64,000 bases of DNA from Ashinkailepas kermadecensis (lineage: Eukaryota > Arthropoda > Thecostraca > Neolepadidae), in the NCBI GenBank assembly GCA_034440615.1, contig JAOTOM010004110.1:87001-151000 (forward strand). Reading direction: 5' to 3'. Position numbers and translations under genes: made by a program. This document shows, in pieces, positions 12,201 to 22,450 of this stretch (positions are counted from its first letter, which is position 1; each line of letters starts with the position of its first letter). A model generated the notes under the pieces. The model worked only from the letters and a program-made list of their open reading frames with translations. It was not told the DNA's origin and searched no databases.

Positions 12201-12432
12201 AGATCATCCATTTCTAAATATTCGATTTTTTTTGTTTTTCGGCAATTTGGTGACCTTTGACCTGACCCAAGGTCACGAAAGTCCAAACCGCACGCCTCTG
12301 GCACACGGGCGATCGTTTGGTGAAGGTTTTATTAAGATCGACCGAGCGGTTTCCGAGATCATCCATGTCTGCGAGATGGTGTATGTCAGTCGGTGTATGT
12401 GAGATGGTGTCTGTTTTTTAGACCCTTCCCCA
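9217..12432. mobile_element. Foldback-like inverted array of ~150-bp units carrying AGGTCA direct repeats
   Basis: About ten units run in plus orientation (9290-10805) and about ten in the reverse orientation (10806-12380). The outer ends mirror each other: GGAAGGGTCTAAACAACAG at 9230 and its near complement at 12410-12427. Each unit has ACCAAACGATCGGCCGTGTG, a GTGCGGTTTGCACTTTCGTG stretch, and usually AGGTCAAAGGTCACC. Together the two arms could fold into one very long hairpin. Long open frames here (for example 239 codons at 9602-10321) occur on both strands and simply follow the units. Possible outer terminal repeats (CCGAACAC...) lie at 9035 and 12695. The structure resembles foldback transposons whose terminal repeats consist of subrepeats, but no transposase or target duplication is visible. 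Confidence 0.65.
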
Positions 12433-13160
12433 TTTTCAGGCTTCCGAGAGCAGTCGGCTTGAGAAAACCGTAAGGAAGTCACCTCCGATATTTTTTGCAA
12501 TTATATCGGTGTTTTTTAGCGGATACGAATAACTTGTACCACAACAGCTACAGTGAAGTCTTGTGATTGTGTGGAACCATGTTTTATTTCGCTGAAATGT
12601 ATTAAACACCGTCTTTATCGGTTCAGAAAAGTGCTCCGCAAACGAGGCAGGCGAATTTCCGTGTGTTCCCCGAACCGAACAGCGGTGTTCGGTATATGGC
12701 ACGTGCATCTGCGCCCGCTAGGACAAGTGTGCTAAATTCCAAACACGGACTTAATTAGCGGTTTAAACCTGCAAGGTTGCACTTGACAGTGGCGGATCCC
12801 ATGATAATCATTGGAGAAGGGACATATTTCCTCGCAAGGGTGTCCTCGGCGGGGAAATTCCCTGAGTGGGGAGGGGTACACTGGAGCATACTGAAGGTGT
12901 ACTTTTCCGTCAAAGAATGCGTGCATTTTTCTCTGAGAGATGCATTTGTCGCTGATAAATCCGTTGAACATAGGTTGGGGAGGATGCATTCGAGCCTTCC
13001 TGAAGGGGTATCTTTCCCGGCCGGACGGGCGCCACCCTTCCAGGGGGGGGGGACGCCATACGCCTGTGGGACAGCATTCAATCATTTGAAAACCCTCTGC
13101 TGCACATCCCCATCCGTTACTTGACACTACCCACTATGACCGTCTTCACGACAAAACCCA
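12433..13160. other. No recognisable gene
   Basis: Mixed sequence between the foldback element and the PHD frame. Open frames of 108-131 codons overlap on both strands at 12732-13127 without a domain. A fair splice acceptor (pyrimidines, TTTGCAG) lies at 13161-13167. Confidence 0.45.
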
Positions 13161-13466
13161 TTTGCAGGGTGAACTCGAGCTCAGACTGACCACCAGCCGG
13201 AGGCGACCGTCACTACTGGCCACGAGCCAGATCCCAGTGAGGTCTGCCACGCGCCATCCTCAGCATCCTGCTCGACCCGAGCAGCAGGCGCAAACAGCGG
13301 AAGCATTTGCCAAACATCTTTGTATGCCCATAAGGCATTGCATGCCAAGTGGCAAGCAAAGGACCGAACTCCTTCCTGCTTGTATCTCGGCGCCCGCCTG
13401 GCGTCGCTACCATGAGCAGCAGAGAGAGAGCGGAAAGCGGCACGCCGGCCAGGTCGCGGCAGTCGG

Positions 13467-14012
13467 TTGTCCCGAGGGCGTCGCCGAGCAAGCATGTCTC
13501 AGCCGGCCGAGCGCGACACGGCTGCTGATGCAGCCCAGGCTCCGGCCGCTTCCCGGCCCACACCAGCGGGCGGAGCAACGGTATCCCTGCCGGCCCAGCC
13601 GGCCGAGCGCGAGACTGCTGCTGATACAGCCCAGGCTCCGCCCGCTCCCCGGCCCACACCGGCGTGCGGAGCAACGGTATCCCCGCCGGCCCAGTCGGCC
13701 GAGCGCGAGACGGCTGCTGATGCAGCCCCGTTGCCGCCAGCTTTCCGGCGCACGTCGGCTCGCGCAGCAGCGCTTAGGAAGGACGCGGACTGGCTATGTG
13801 TAAAATGTTCGGCGAGCTGGCGCCACGAGCATGATACCGGGGTGGACAAGGCATGGATCGAGTGCGACACTTGCCTCGCAACTGTGCACATCCTGTGCGC
13901 ATTGCCCTATGTGAGTGCGAACTATGCTCACCTGTTAGACGACGATAGCGAGCACGAAGAAGCCTTCGCAGACTTCGTGTGTGGGGCATGTGCCGGCGCT
14001 GTGCCTGCTTAG
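13467..14012 (+). CDS. PHD-finger-like protein with Ala/Pro-rich repeats (hypothetical, possibly a partial gene)
   Basis: The 181-residue frame falls into two parts. Residues about 10-100 are three copies of a 32-residue Ala/Pro/Thr-rich repeat (AERETAADAAQAP...) encoded by a 96-bp tandem repeat. Residues 109-178 carry a cysteine pattern of PHD-finger type: CVKC, then CDTC, then HILC, then CGAC, with the aromatic-plus-acidic WIECDTC that usually precedes the chelating pair. PHD fingers mostly read histone tails in the nucleus, but diverged ones are also found at the ends of some transposase-like proteins. No histone-binding or transposase domain is visible here. The first ATG is uncertain; an acceptor at 13167 and open frames upstream suggest a spliced or frame-broken 5' part. 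The opposite strand is also open (13213-13674, 13499-13891), but only the plus frame gives a zinc-ligand pattern. Confidence 0.45.
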   Translation: MSRGRRRASMSQPAERDTAADAAQAPAASRPTPAGGATVSLPAQPAERETAADTAQAPPAPRPTPACGATVSPPAQSAERETAADAAPLPPAFRRTSARAAALRKDADWLCVKCSASWRHEHDTGVDKAWIECDTCLATVHILCALPYVSANYAHLLDDDSEHEEAFADFVCGACAGAVPA

Positions 14013-14171
14013 TGTCAGTTGCTTGTTAGTTAGCCTTGCTTGGTATTTGTGTGTCAGTGTGTCCTTTGAGCAGTGCTGTTCGGTTGTCTGCGCAAATCGT
14101 TCACCGCAGACGGTGACGCCTGCACCGATCGTTGCCGCCGTGTTCGCGCGCGGAGACGGGTAGTCGAGCCA

Positions 14172-14338
14172 AGAGGCTTTGCGGGGCATTGCTTTAACGT
14201 ATGATACAGTCAAGCTCTCCCCCGGTGTCCAGAGGCGTTGCGGGGCATCGCTTGAACGTATGATGTGGTCAAGCCCTCCCCCGGTGTCCAGAGGCTTTGC
14301 AGGGAATTGCTTGAACGTATGATCTAGTCAAGCCCTCC
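14172..14338. repeat. 59-bp tandem repeat, three copies
   Basis: Units start AGAGGCTTTGCGGGGCATTG and continue through AACGTATGAT and GTCAAGCCCTCCC. Repeat starts at 14172, 14231 and 14290 give an exact 59-bp period. Confidence 0.9.
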
Positions 14339-14577
14339 TGACGTTTGTCTGTGTTCAATGGCAATAATTCAAGATACTCATTCGCACCAATGGCTGTGCT
14401 GAACCACGCTTAGCTCCGTACGTGTTCGAGAACTTGTTCTTGGGCTTAGGGGCGCATCAACTGCTACTGGTCGAGAACTTGTTCGAGTACTCGGTACCGC
14501 TAGTGCGCGATTACCACGCGACACGTATTTTTACGCCGTCGTGAAACATTCATACAAGAATACTTTTGGACATGCCT

Positions 14578-14784
14578 GCTGGTTGGTCATTTGTTTTACG
14601 ACACGTCGACCGTTAAGTTATATAGCGTCGCCAATCTCTCACGCCGATTGGTCGCGGGCGAAGAGTAGTGACAAGTGGGACTCGAACCCACAATCTTTCG
14701 ATTGTGAGACGAGCATCTTACCCCTACAGGTAGAGCTCTACCCTGCTCTACCCCTACAGGTAGAGCAGGTATATCTCGTCCCCG
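14578..14784 (-). repeat. tRNA-derived SINE, head type 1, with internal duplication
   Basis: On the minus strand: head GGGGACGAGATATACC, B box GGGTTCGAGTCCC, core CGCGACCAATCGGCGTGAG and the tail GTCGTAAAACAAATG. Between head and B box, about 35 bases around CCTACAGGTAGAGC are duplicated (14728-14768), so the head is longer than in sibling copies. Confidence 0.8.
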
Positions 14785-15171
14785 GATATACCTGCTCATG
14801 AACTGCATTCTATGTGGAATAATTTTGATGGGGCAGCTAGGTCCATTAGCGATGCGGGGCCAACAGGATCAACCAAACCCCCTCCCCCAGTAATACGCGA
14901 TAATGTCTAATGGTCGGAGCTGTCTGAGTCAGCAATTCGTACAGCTAGGCACCTTTCGCGTGCGGTCTGTGCGGAGCATATCGAGCTCACCTGGAACGTG
15001 ATCACCGGACAATGTATCGAATGGCATGTAACAGGTAACTCGGCAGTGGCATTCACGCCGCCGAATGGCCAACAGTGTCAGTCCTTGACCCCGGCGCGGC
15101 CGGTCGTGCCCCGGCAAGCCGCCGAAACGCAGCCGTGACCGTGCGTGTCAGCGCGCCGACTCGACCGACGG

Positions 15172-15345
15172 GGCCGCCCCACCCCCGGCCGTCCCACACG
15201 TGACGCCCGCGTGCCGCCAGCGGGTGGCACCGCCACAGACCGTGCCGTGTCACCGCACGGCCGCCCCACCCCCGGCCGTCCCACACGTGACGCCCGCGTG
15301 ACGCCAGCGGGTGGCACCGCCACAGACCGTGCCGTGTCACCGCAC
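15172..15345 (+). repeat. Two direct 87-bp repeats upstream of the glycine-rich gene
   Basis: Copies at 15172-15258 and 15259-15345 differ at very few positions. Each contains CCCACACGTGACGCC, which holds an E-box (CACGTG) overlapping a TGACG half-site. The pair ends about 30 bases before the TATA box, so it may act as a duplicated proximal promoter element; that role is inference. Confidence 0.7.
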
Positions 15346-15377
15346 GCGCTGCCACGTCACCACGGCACCGGCGGCCG

Positions 15378-15408
15378 TATAAAGACGGTGCCGGCCGCTG
15401 TTCGCTCA
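15378..15408 (+). promoter_or_regulatory. Core promoter: TATA box plus initiator
   Basis: TATAAAG at 15378-15384 is followed by CTCAGGT with its A at 15408. The T-to-A distance of 30 bases is the usual TATA-to-start spacing, and TCAG is the arthropod-type initiator core. The predicted 5' UTR is about 31 bases before the ATG at 15440. Confidence 0.75.
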
Positions 15409-15439
15409 GGTCACCACCGTCCCGTGGTCAGACAACACT

Positions 15440-15841
15440 ATGAAGACGTCGCTGCTCGTTCTGCTGTTTGCGCTGCTGGCCGTCTGCTTCGGCTATGGCG
15501 GCGGTTACGGACGACAGCGTGCAGGCTCCGGAGGACGCAGAGGCGGCTACGGTGGACGTGCAGGGGGTTACGGCGGACACGGGCGCGGCTACGGCGGAGG
15601 CGGACGTGGAGGCGGTTACGGCGGACATGGAGGCGGTTACGGCGGACATGGAGGCGGTTACGGCGGACATGGAGGCGGCTACGGCGGATATGGGCGAGGC
15701 TACGGCGGATATGGAGGCGGCTACAGCGGATACGGCGGGCGTGGTGGCAGCTACGGCGGACACGGGGGCGGACACGGGCGCGGCTACGGCGGACATGGAG
15801 GCGGCTACGGCGGAGGCCGAGGGTACGGATACTATGGCTAG
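15440..15841 (+). CDS. Secreted glycine/tyrosine/histidine-rich protein
   Basis: The 133-residue single-exon protein begins MKTSLLVLLFALLAVCFG, a textbook signal peptide (positive start, leucine-rich core, small residues at the cleavage point), so the product enters the secretory pathway. The mature part is almost entirely Gly with Tyr, Arg, His and a few Ser: early GYGRQRAG and RRGGYGGRAGG, then repeats of GGHGGGY, ending GGRGYGYYG. The repeat is encoded by a 21-bp unit. Such low-complexity secreted proteins occur in arthropods as glycine-rich antimicrobial peptides, cuticle or shell-matrix proteins, or adhesive proteins; the sequence does not choose between them. A strong core promoter lies 32-62 bases upstream and a polyadenylation signal 280 bases downstream. 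The other two plus frames are also open through the repeat (15145-16104, 15468-16157), but only this frame has a signal peptide and sits correctly behind the promoter. Confidence 0.85.
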   Translation: MKTSLLVLLFALLAVCFGYGGGYGRQRAGSGGRRGGYGGRAGGYGGHGRGYGGGGRGGGYGGHGGGYGGHGGGYGGHGGGYGGYGRGYGGYGGGYSGYGGRGGSYGGHGGGHGRGYGGHGGGYGGGRGYGYYG

Positions 15842-16121
15842 TTATCAGCTCGCCTCAACACTTCGGGCGTCTGAACAAAAGCCTATGGGCTCAGTCAGGA
15901 CTCTGGAATCGATCGGACCGGAGTCTACTTCGTCCGCACCCGCCTACGTACCTACCGCACTCAGCCGTCTACGTACTACACCTGCCTGTGTACCTACCAC
16001 AATCACCCGTCTACGTACCACACCTGCTTGTCTGCCTACCGCACCGCTGCAATACTTCGTCCCAGGTTATCGGGAGAACAACTGCGTTAGATTGGGATAC
16101 TTAACGATATTATTTGGACAA

Positions 16122-16127
16122 AATAAA
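16122..16127 (+). other. Polyadenylation signal of the glycine-rich gene
   Basis: AATAAA, 281 bases past the stop codon, followed by mixed GT-containing sequence. It closes a predicted transcript of roughly 15408 to 16145. Confidence 0.65.
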
Positions 16128-16819
16128 CTACTCGATGACGAACTGTTCAAGATATAAAACAATCCAGCGATCTCAGAGGAGGTTCAGATGCCGTTCGGCC
16201 AACCACGGACCAGGATCCTGTTCATGGAGCCTGCAGTCGCCTGTGCCTAGCTACGGCTCTGGCGGCCAAATGGGCGGAGCTTACCCTCGCCGGGCGGCTG
16301 GCCAATCCACCTTCGACAGGACGGGGGTGAGGGGAGGGCTCTAGAAAACATCCTCTTACTTCCGATCTACGTATGCTATGATAAAATGCAAAACACAGTT
16401 TGAAAGCTCTGGTCATGGAAAACCGCAAGTGCAACATATATTTACCCTTTGACTGGCAGTGAGGTCCACCAGAGATCATAGTCCATATACGGACTTCGAC
16501 TTCAATCCCTGGAAATCGTTGAAAGAGGCACATCTTGTTTTCTTCCGAAGTTATTTTTCTCCAGAATTAACATAGATGAATGTATTTATATTGAACATAG
16601 TGAAAAAGGGTTGGGACGGGGTAGATCAGGCCGGGTCAGAACCAGGCTTGAACACCAGCTCCCAAACTATGCATGTTAGACACGCACAGAACAGACCATT
16701 GGCAAGTCAATGCACCCTACAGCTCATGCCTTAATTATTGATGCTTGGCCATGCTGAAGTCGCTAAAGGGCATAACATGTTCACCCAGTGATATGATATT
16801 TACCTTGTAGAATTACCTG

Positions 16820-16820
<1 letters not shown>
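16128..16820. other. No recognisable gene
   Basis: Only short open frames. The minus frame at 16222-16533 lies over unremarkable sequence without a domain. Confidence 0.5.

Positions 16821-16821
<1 letters not shown>

Positions 16822-16871
<50 letters not shown>
16822..16871. repeat. (TA)n microsatellite
   Basis: Uninterrupted TA dinucleotides, about 25 copies. Confidence 0.95.
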
Positions 16872-16873
<2 letters not shown>

Positions 16874-18357
16874 TGGGTCCTTTCCACAGAACCATTCAAG
16901 CAAAATGTCTGTGTCTGATTGACATCCGAAAATCCTAAGGTCAGGTCATGTCACGCAGTATGGTTCGGTCAAGGAAATTCAAGGTTGCATATCTCTGGAA
17001 CATCACCTCTGAAGTATAACAAATAGTGTTCCAAGAAGAACTGATATGTCACTGAAACACCATTGTAAACTGCACAGCCTCTGACCTCGTGACCTAACCT
17101 CTGGTCACATTGGGACAATGAATGGATTGCTAAGACGAAAACTTCACCCTTCGCCTAAGTGTATACCGCTTGGAAAGTTATTTCAAAGGAAAGGTCACAT
17201 CAGGTCAAATGAGGTCAGCACCTATGAAGCCAGATCATCTCAGGTCATTTGTTCGCTATCCAATGTCATGTTCTACGACATTGGCGGCGATGAAACAGGA
17301 TCCGGATATCACTTGGCGACGAGCAGCAACATTCTGTATAAGATGGCATTGTGGAGAATATACATGAGAAGCGATCTGATCGTACGTCATTGACCTTTGA
17401 TACACAAGTTAACTAAGAATGCTTGTTGCATTTTGTGATATTTTTTTGCGTGAAAAAAACCCAAACTAAATTTTCCTAACATAATAGGCAATTTTCTCAT
17501 TTCACATTCATCTCATAATAACATTTTTCTCAGGTCAGTAATCCTGACTATAACTAACCTTTTCAGATGAGGTTGTTTGGTCTTGATGAAAGTACAGCAT
17601 GACTTGGGTTTTGGGAATAATTTTTTAAAAAACCCAAAAAGGGGGCTTTTAAAAAAACCCCAAGACCGGTCCCAGGTCAATGACTTTTGATGACCTGGAC
17701 CAACACTTTTTACAAAATGGGCAGAACAGATGGAGCAGATTTAGCTATTGAAAATGTAGTGTATCTGCATCTACTAATTCGGTCGCTGACATGGAACAAT
17801 GATATGAAGGGGCTGAAAAAAATGAATGGGGCGGCTGTCGAGCCCCAACCGCACCTCCTGCCCAGGGAGGGTTAACCGGCAACGGATCAGCAGCGAGTAG
17901 GATGACGCCACACGCTCTGCGGATCCCGCCGGTCGTTGTACCGCAGTGGGCGACAAACTGAGAAAACTCATTCTGGCGCGGTGAATAACTAGGGCGGGTT
18001 AAGATGGCGTCATAAGATTGGGTAACTAACAGGTGTGGAGCTTCCTATGCTTTTGGTGGGGCCTGGACCCCCACCATCTTTGTATTGGTCCCACCAACTT
18101 CTCGCTCTCTTAACATGGGAGCCTACGGGGTGGGCCCCCGCCAACCAAATTGGCAGCACTCATTGCCACCATGCACTGAGCCCCACCGATAACTTTCAAA
18201 CTTTACTACCCATCTTAACTAGATAGGAACTGCCTGTGCTATTTATGAGTTGAAATATATTTATGAGTGCTGTTTATGAGCAAAACTTCGGTTGGATATG
18301 ACTTGAGATGCTTCCTGGAGAAGCACCTCCAAAAGCACCTTGGAGCAACACAGACCT
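16872..18357. other. Non-coding; AGGTCA-rich segment at 16940-17400
   Basis: No coding potential recognised. Between 16940 and 17400 the hexamer AGGTCA or its complement occurs repeatedly, for example AAGGTCAGGTCATGTCA and the closely spaced set at 17192-17219. The rest, 17400-18357, holds short open frames only. Confidence 0.5.
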
Positions 18358-18680
18358 CCCCGATAGATCAATTGGCTTGGGGCGCTAGCCTGCATTGTTC
18401 TCCTCTGTTCTGGCGAGACAGAGTTCGAGTCGCTTCACGCGCTCGTACACCCCCCAGCTGAGTGTCAGTTGGCATGGCCCGAAAGGACCCGAGACACGGC
18501 ACCAGGGCGACTGTGTCGGCACATTGGCTGCACGTTAAGCTACGCCATAATGCTGCCATTCAACTGGAATGAATGGACCGGGTAGTGGGACAGGGTCCAC
18601 GCAACAAGCTCTGCTATCCATTGGACCATGGTTCATGAAGCCACCCCAGCAAGAAATCAAACTAATTTTTATAAGTAGAA
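18358..18680 (+). repeat. Second SINE family, copy 2
   Basis: Aligns end to end with 8178-8479. The head GGGGCGCTAGCCTGCATT and B box GAGTTCGAGTCGCTTC are kept. An extra stretch lies between CACGCAACAAGC and the A-rich 3' tail. It is diverged enough from copy 1 to indicate separate old insertions. Confidence 0.7.
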
Positions 18681-19012
18681 AAAATACATGAAATCGTTTG
18701 CACCCAGTAAATAACCTGTTCGTTATTCATGGCGACGCCAAAATAAAACTAGTATCAACCTGAGGGAGATACAGGATAGCAGATAAGCGATGGAGCTGGA
18801 TGGCTTATGCGCTATTTCTCCTGGATACCGGCGAGCGCGTCGCCACAGGGTGCCGCCCAGACGCGTCGGGCGTGCTGTCCGCTGTGTCTCTCTGGCCATC
18901 ACGCACAAGCAGGCACTTAAAGATGACGAGATGAAAATATTCTGTTCAGAAAACGCCCTAGACTTTTCTACTCTGTGTAAAAGTAGCCGTTGGTTCGTCA
19001 CGAAGCGCCATT

Positions 19013-19362
19013 GTAGCGGCTATATACCGGCCGCTGTATAGCGGCTATATACCGCCACGGAGCGCCATTGTAGCGGCTATATACCGGCCGCTATATAGCG
19101 GCTATATACCGTCACGAAGCGCCATTGCAGCGGCTATACACCGGCCGCTACATAGCGGCTATATACCGTCACGGAGCGCCATTGTAGCGGCTATATACCG
19201 GCCGCTATATACCGGCCGCTATATACCGGCCGCTATATACCAGCAGCTATATACCGGCCGCTATATACCAGCAGCTATATACCGGCCGCTATATATCGGC
19301 CGCTATATACCGGCCGCTATATACCGGCCGCTATATACCGGCCGCTATATACCGGCCGCTGG
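19013..19362. repeat. Self-complementary minisatellite (GGCCGCTATATACC)n
   Basis: On the left are longer units mixing TAGCGGCTATATACC with GAAGCGCCATTG (19013-19200). On the right, a 14-bp unit, ATATACCGGCCGCT, is repeated almost perfectly about ten times. The unit contains CGGCCG and TATATA palindromes, so single strands could form many hairpins. No coding. Confidence 0.9.
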
Positions 19363-19439
19363 CCCAATCTGTGATTTGCGCCACTGATCTGCTCGGCGAG
19401 CAGCTGGGCGAGGCCAAGACAGTGGTGGATCCAGAGGAC

Positions 19440-20160
19440 CATGGGATCATGCTCCCTTGGAGCTGATGGCGATGGTCCGACCAGTAACAAGGGCCCTGAG
19501 CTAACGAAGAAGGCCCTTGAGACGGCGGAGATGGTTACTGAGCCGACAGAGAAGGTTCCCAGTGGCCGGAAAGGACCCCGAGCCGATATGAAGGGTCCCC
19601 GGGCATAGGAGCAAACACAGAATTTTCCAAAGAGGACGTACACATTTTAAGGACTCCCGGTAGACTGGGCTCCTATTGAGTGTTATGGGCCCCTTGACTA
19701 CTCAGGAGCCCTCACCGTTAGCTCAGGGACCCTACTTGTCGGGGCCCTCTCCATCAGGCCGAGGGCCCTTCCAATGACTTGAGGCCCCTCCGTCAGTCCC
19801 GGACCCTGCATATCAGCGTCGGGCGCTCTGACGGCCCAAGGACCCGTCGTAGAGGTTCGGACCCCAATGAACCCTCCAATGAATCCGGATTCTCTCCGCT
19901 GGCCAGGGACCATTTCCGTCGGTACAAAAGCCCTCCTCGTTGGCTCAGGGGCCTTCTTTACTGACCGGGGCCCTCTCCGTCACGCCGAGAGCTCTTTCAA
20001 CGATCCGGCGCCTCCTCCGTCAGTCCAGGACTCTTCATATCGTCTTTGGTCCCTCCGTCGGCCCAGGTGCCTTTCATATCCGTTCATGGTCCTCTCTGAT
20101 GGCCCAGTATCTTTTTCCCGTGCCTGGAGACCTCTCTGTAGGCGATGGATTAAAAAACGC
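19440..20160 (+). repeat. Degenerate array of CCGTCGGCCCAGGGACC-type units
   Basis: Loose ~35-45-bp repeats combining GGCCC, CCTCTCCGTC and a variable CATATC or TTTC part. Open frames on both strands follow the repeat. A related right edge, two sequences each ending CGCCACTG (20313-20320 and 20586-20593), resembles a terminal inverted repeat of hAT-like elements, but no partner left end was found. Confidence 0.5.
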
Positions 20161-20593
20161 ACATTTGCTGCTCGCCACGCTCTAATATCCGAAATGACTT
20201 AGACTCAGACCTCAGACCTGGCCCCCTTCCCCAGTCACCCTTCTCTCAGCGAGAGAAGGGGCACTAAAGTCTAGGGGGCACCGAAACTTTCGATGGCCCC
20301 ACTCGATAAGTCCTCGCTTCGCCACTGGTACCACGTTAACAAGATTAATCATCCGCAAGCGGTTTGGATTGCTAAAAACTTGCGCCGCAAACTGTCTCGG
20401 CGCCACGAAACCCACAAAGACCAGCACCAGCTGTGGTACGTTACTACATGCAATGCAACCCAGATATTCTCGGAGCGCACCCACCCCGCCCTTTCGGTAG
20501 ACACAAAATTTAATGATAGGGGAGCTAAAGTCCAGGGGCACCAAAATTATGAATGCCACCTCCCCTTGACAAATTTATAGATACGCCACTGGA

Positions 20594-21638
20594 TCAAGAT
20601 GGTTAGTCAAACAAGATAATTGTTTAGTGAATTGAATGTTAATGTTGCCAACAGCGTCGCACTCAACGCGGTCATATACTTTGATCTGCTTCCGGAGCAT
20701 GAACACCAACAACTAATTGATGTGCCTAGCTAAATATCACACTCACATAGTCATGCATCACATCATCACCAACCAGCCCACAGCCAAACCCTCGGCCGGC
20801 GATCTACAAGCATCCACCAGTGAGCAGTCCACAATCCTGTGCGACCCACACATTCCCAAACAGCGCCTTAAATATACTATTACGGTGCTACGAGATTGTT
20901 ATCTTGTCGGCTGGGATACCCTAAGTTTTGAAATCACGATGATTGATTGGAGCCCAGTTTAGACTACCGAGACTATGGACACTAAGCTGTGCCAGTTTAG
21001 GAACGCATTGGCGGACGTCCACCGTCCTGAGCGGCGGGTGCGCTACCGGCCGAGCCATTGTCACCGGATGCGTGACAATGCCGAGCCGTGTCAGCTGATG
21101 GCCGACCGAAATGTGATATTGGTTGACTGACTCCCCTTTAAGTCATGGATCCGCTTGTGCCATGTTTGAACCTTAGCAGAAATTGGTGGGTGTATTTCAT
21201 CGCCGATATTTATTTTTTCACTTTCTCGCAAGGCAAACCGATAGTAAGGCTCACCAGAACTAGTACTCTTAGAAAAAAGCGCATCCAGGCTGACTGGATA
21301 ATGTTTAACTGTGCCAGTGCAGTGGCGATCTGAGCTTTACCAGATGTTGCCGAGCTAGGCACGGCGCTACCACTGTCCATCACAACTAGGCATTTCCCCG
21401 TAAAAGTAGCCTAATTCACACGTGGATTGTCTTCTATCAACCCACACTTGTACTGCATTGGCCTTGCAGAAGTAAAGCAGGAATGCGTGGTAAGGTCCAC
21501 GCGCATGGACCTTGACCGGGGCCAAACGTCCAACCACGCAACAACGGTCCGGTCACGGCCCCACTGACCTTGGCCGGGGCCAGACGTCCAACCACCCGAT
21601 TCCTGGCAGTGTTAAGATAATGAATGATTCGTTAGATG
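20594..21638. other. No recognisable gene
   Basis: Short open frames only. A stretch at 21490-21600 is related to the 58-bp array at 22252-22450 (GACGTCCAACCACCCGA, ACTGACCTTGGCCGG). Confidence 0.5.
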
Positions 21639-21810
21639 TTGGTTATGGTTACGGTTATTGGTTTTTACGACACGTCGACCGTTGAGTCATATAGCGTAGC
21701 CAATCTCTCACGCCGATTAGTCGCGGGCGAAGAGTAGCAACAGGTGAGACTCGGACCCACAATCTTTTGATTGTGAGACAAGCATCTTACCCCTAGACCA
21801 CTCGTCCCCG
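21639..21810 (-). repeat. tRNA-derived SINE, head type 1
   Basis: Minus strand: GGGGACGAGTGGTCTAGGGG head, core CGCGACTAATCGGCGTGAG, tail CGTGTCGTAAAAACC. Nearly full length, with the B box changed to GGGTCCGAGTC. Confidence 0.85.
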
Positions 21811-22251
21811 ATCCGCTAGATGTGAGATGTCGAAACGAGTACAGTAGAACGTCGAAATTTGCCGTGGAAGCGATGTCGCTTTACACAACTTATAAGTTAT
21901 TCCACCACAATTTTGATCCAACAGCGTACTCATACGCGTACCTTTTTCGTTTGTTGTCAGATGTCTAATTTAGGGATGGCTATTCTAACGATAACGATGC
22001 AAAATATCCATACTTACCAACTGATATTGTAAACAGACTACTTCATAAGTTATCTTCTCCCCTGGAATTGTGTGAAGAGGTGTTCGTGTAGCATGGTCCG
22101 CAATGGATGAAGCGGATACTGCTAGAAATTAGATATGAAGAGATCATAAAGACTCATCAAGAAACACGATGTCGATACTTCTTCAGAAGGGATGTTCATT
22201 CAGTGTTCAGGAAGTGGTATATTCCACCCTATTTCACGAATAATTTATCAC

Positions 22252-22450
22252 TGGGTCTTGGTCCCACTGACCTGAGCCGGGGCCAGACGTCACACCACCC
22301 GACAACGCTCCGGTCATGGTCCCACTGACCTTGACCATGGTCAGACGTCCAACCACCCGACAACGCTCCGGTCATGGTCCCACTGACCTTGACCGGGGTC
22401 AGACGTCCAACCACCCGACAACGCTCCGGTCATGGTCCCACTGACCTTGA
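22252..22450 (-). repeat. 58-bp tandem array in WRAP73 intron 3
   Basis: Four units with an exact 58-bp period (22264, 22322, 22380, 22438). On the gene's strand each unit carries GGTCAAGGTCAGTGGG, which resembles the real exon 3 donor (GGTCAAG|GTCGGTCAG) 55 bases away and contains TCAAGGTCA, the consensus for NR5A/ERR-type nuclear receptors. Frames through it are open but featureless. Confidence 0.85.

Noticed and set aside
9602..12304. 239- and 223-codon frames in the foldback array
   Set aside because: The same peptide units appear on both strands because the array is inverted; no start or domain evidence.
13213..13674. 153-codon minus-strand frame opposite the PHD frame
   Set aside because: Shadow of the 96-bp repeat; no domain on this strand.
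15145..16157. 319- and 229-codon frames overlapping the glycine-rich gene
   Set aside because: Alternative frames of the 21-bp coding repeat. Only the 15440 frame has a signal peptide and correct promoter spacing.
20313..20593. hAT-like right ends CGCCACTG
   Set aside because: Two similar right ends but no left end or target duplication found; left as part of the array note.
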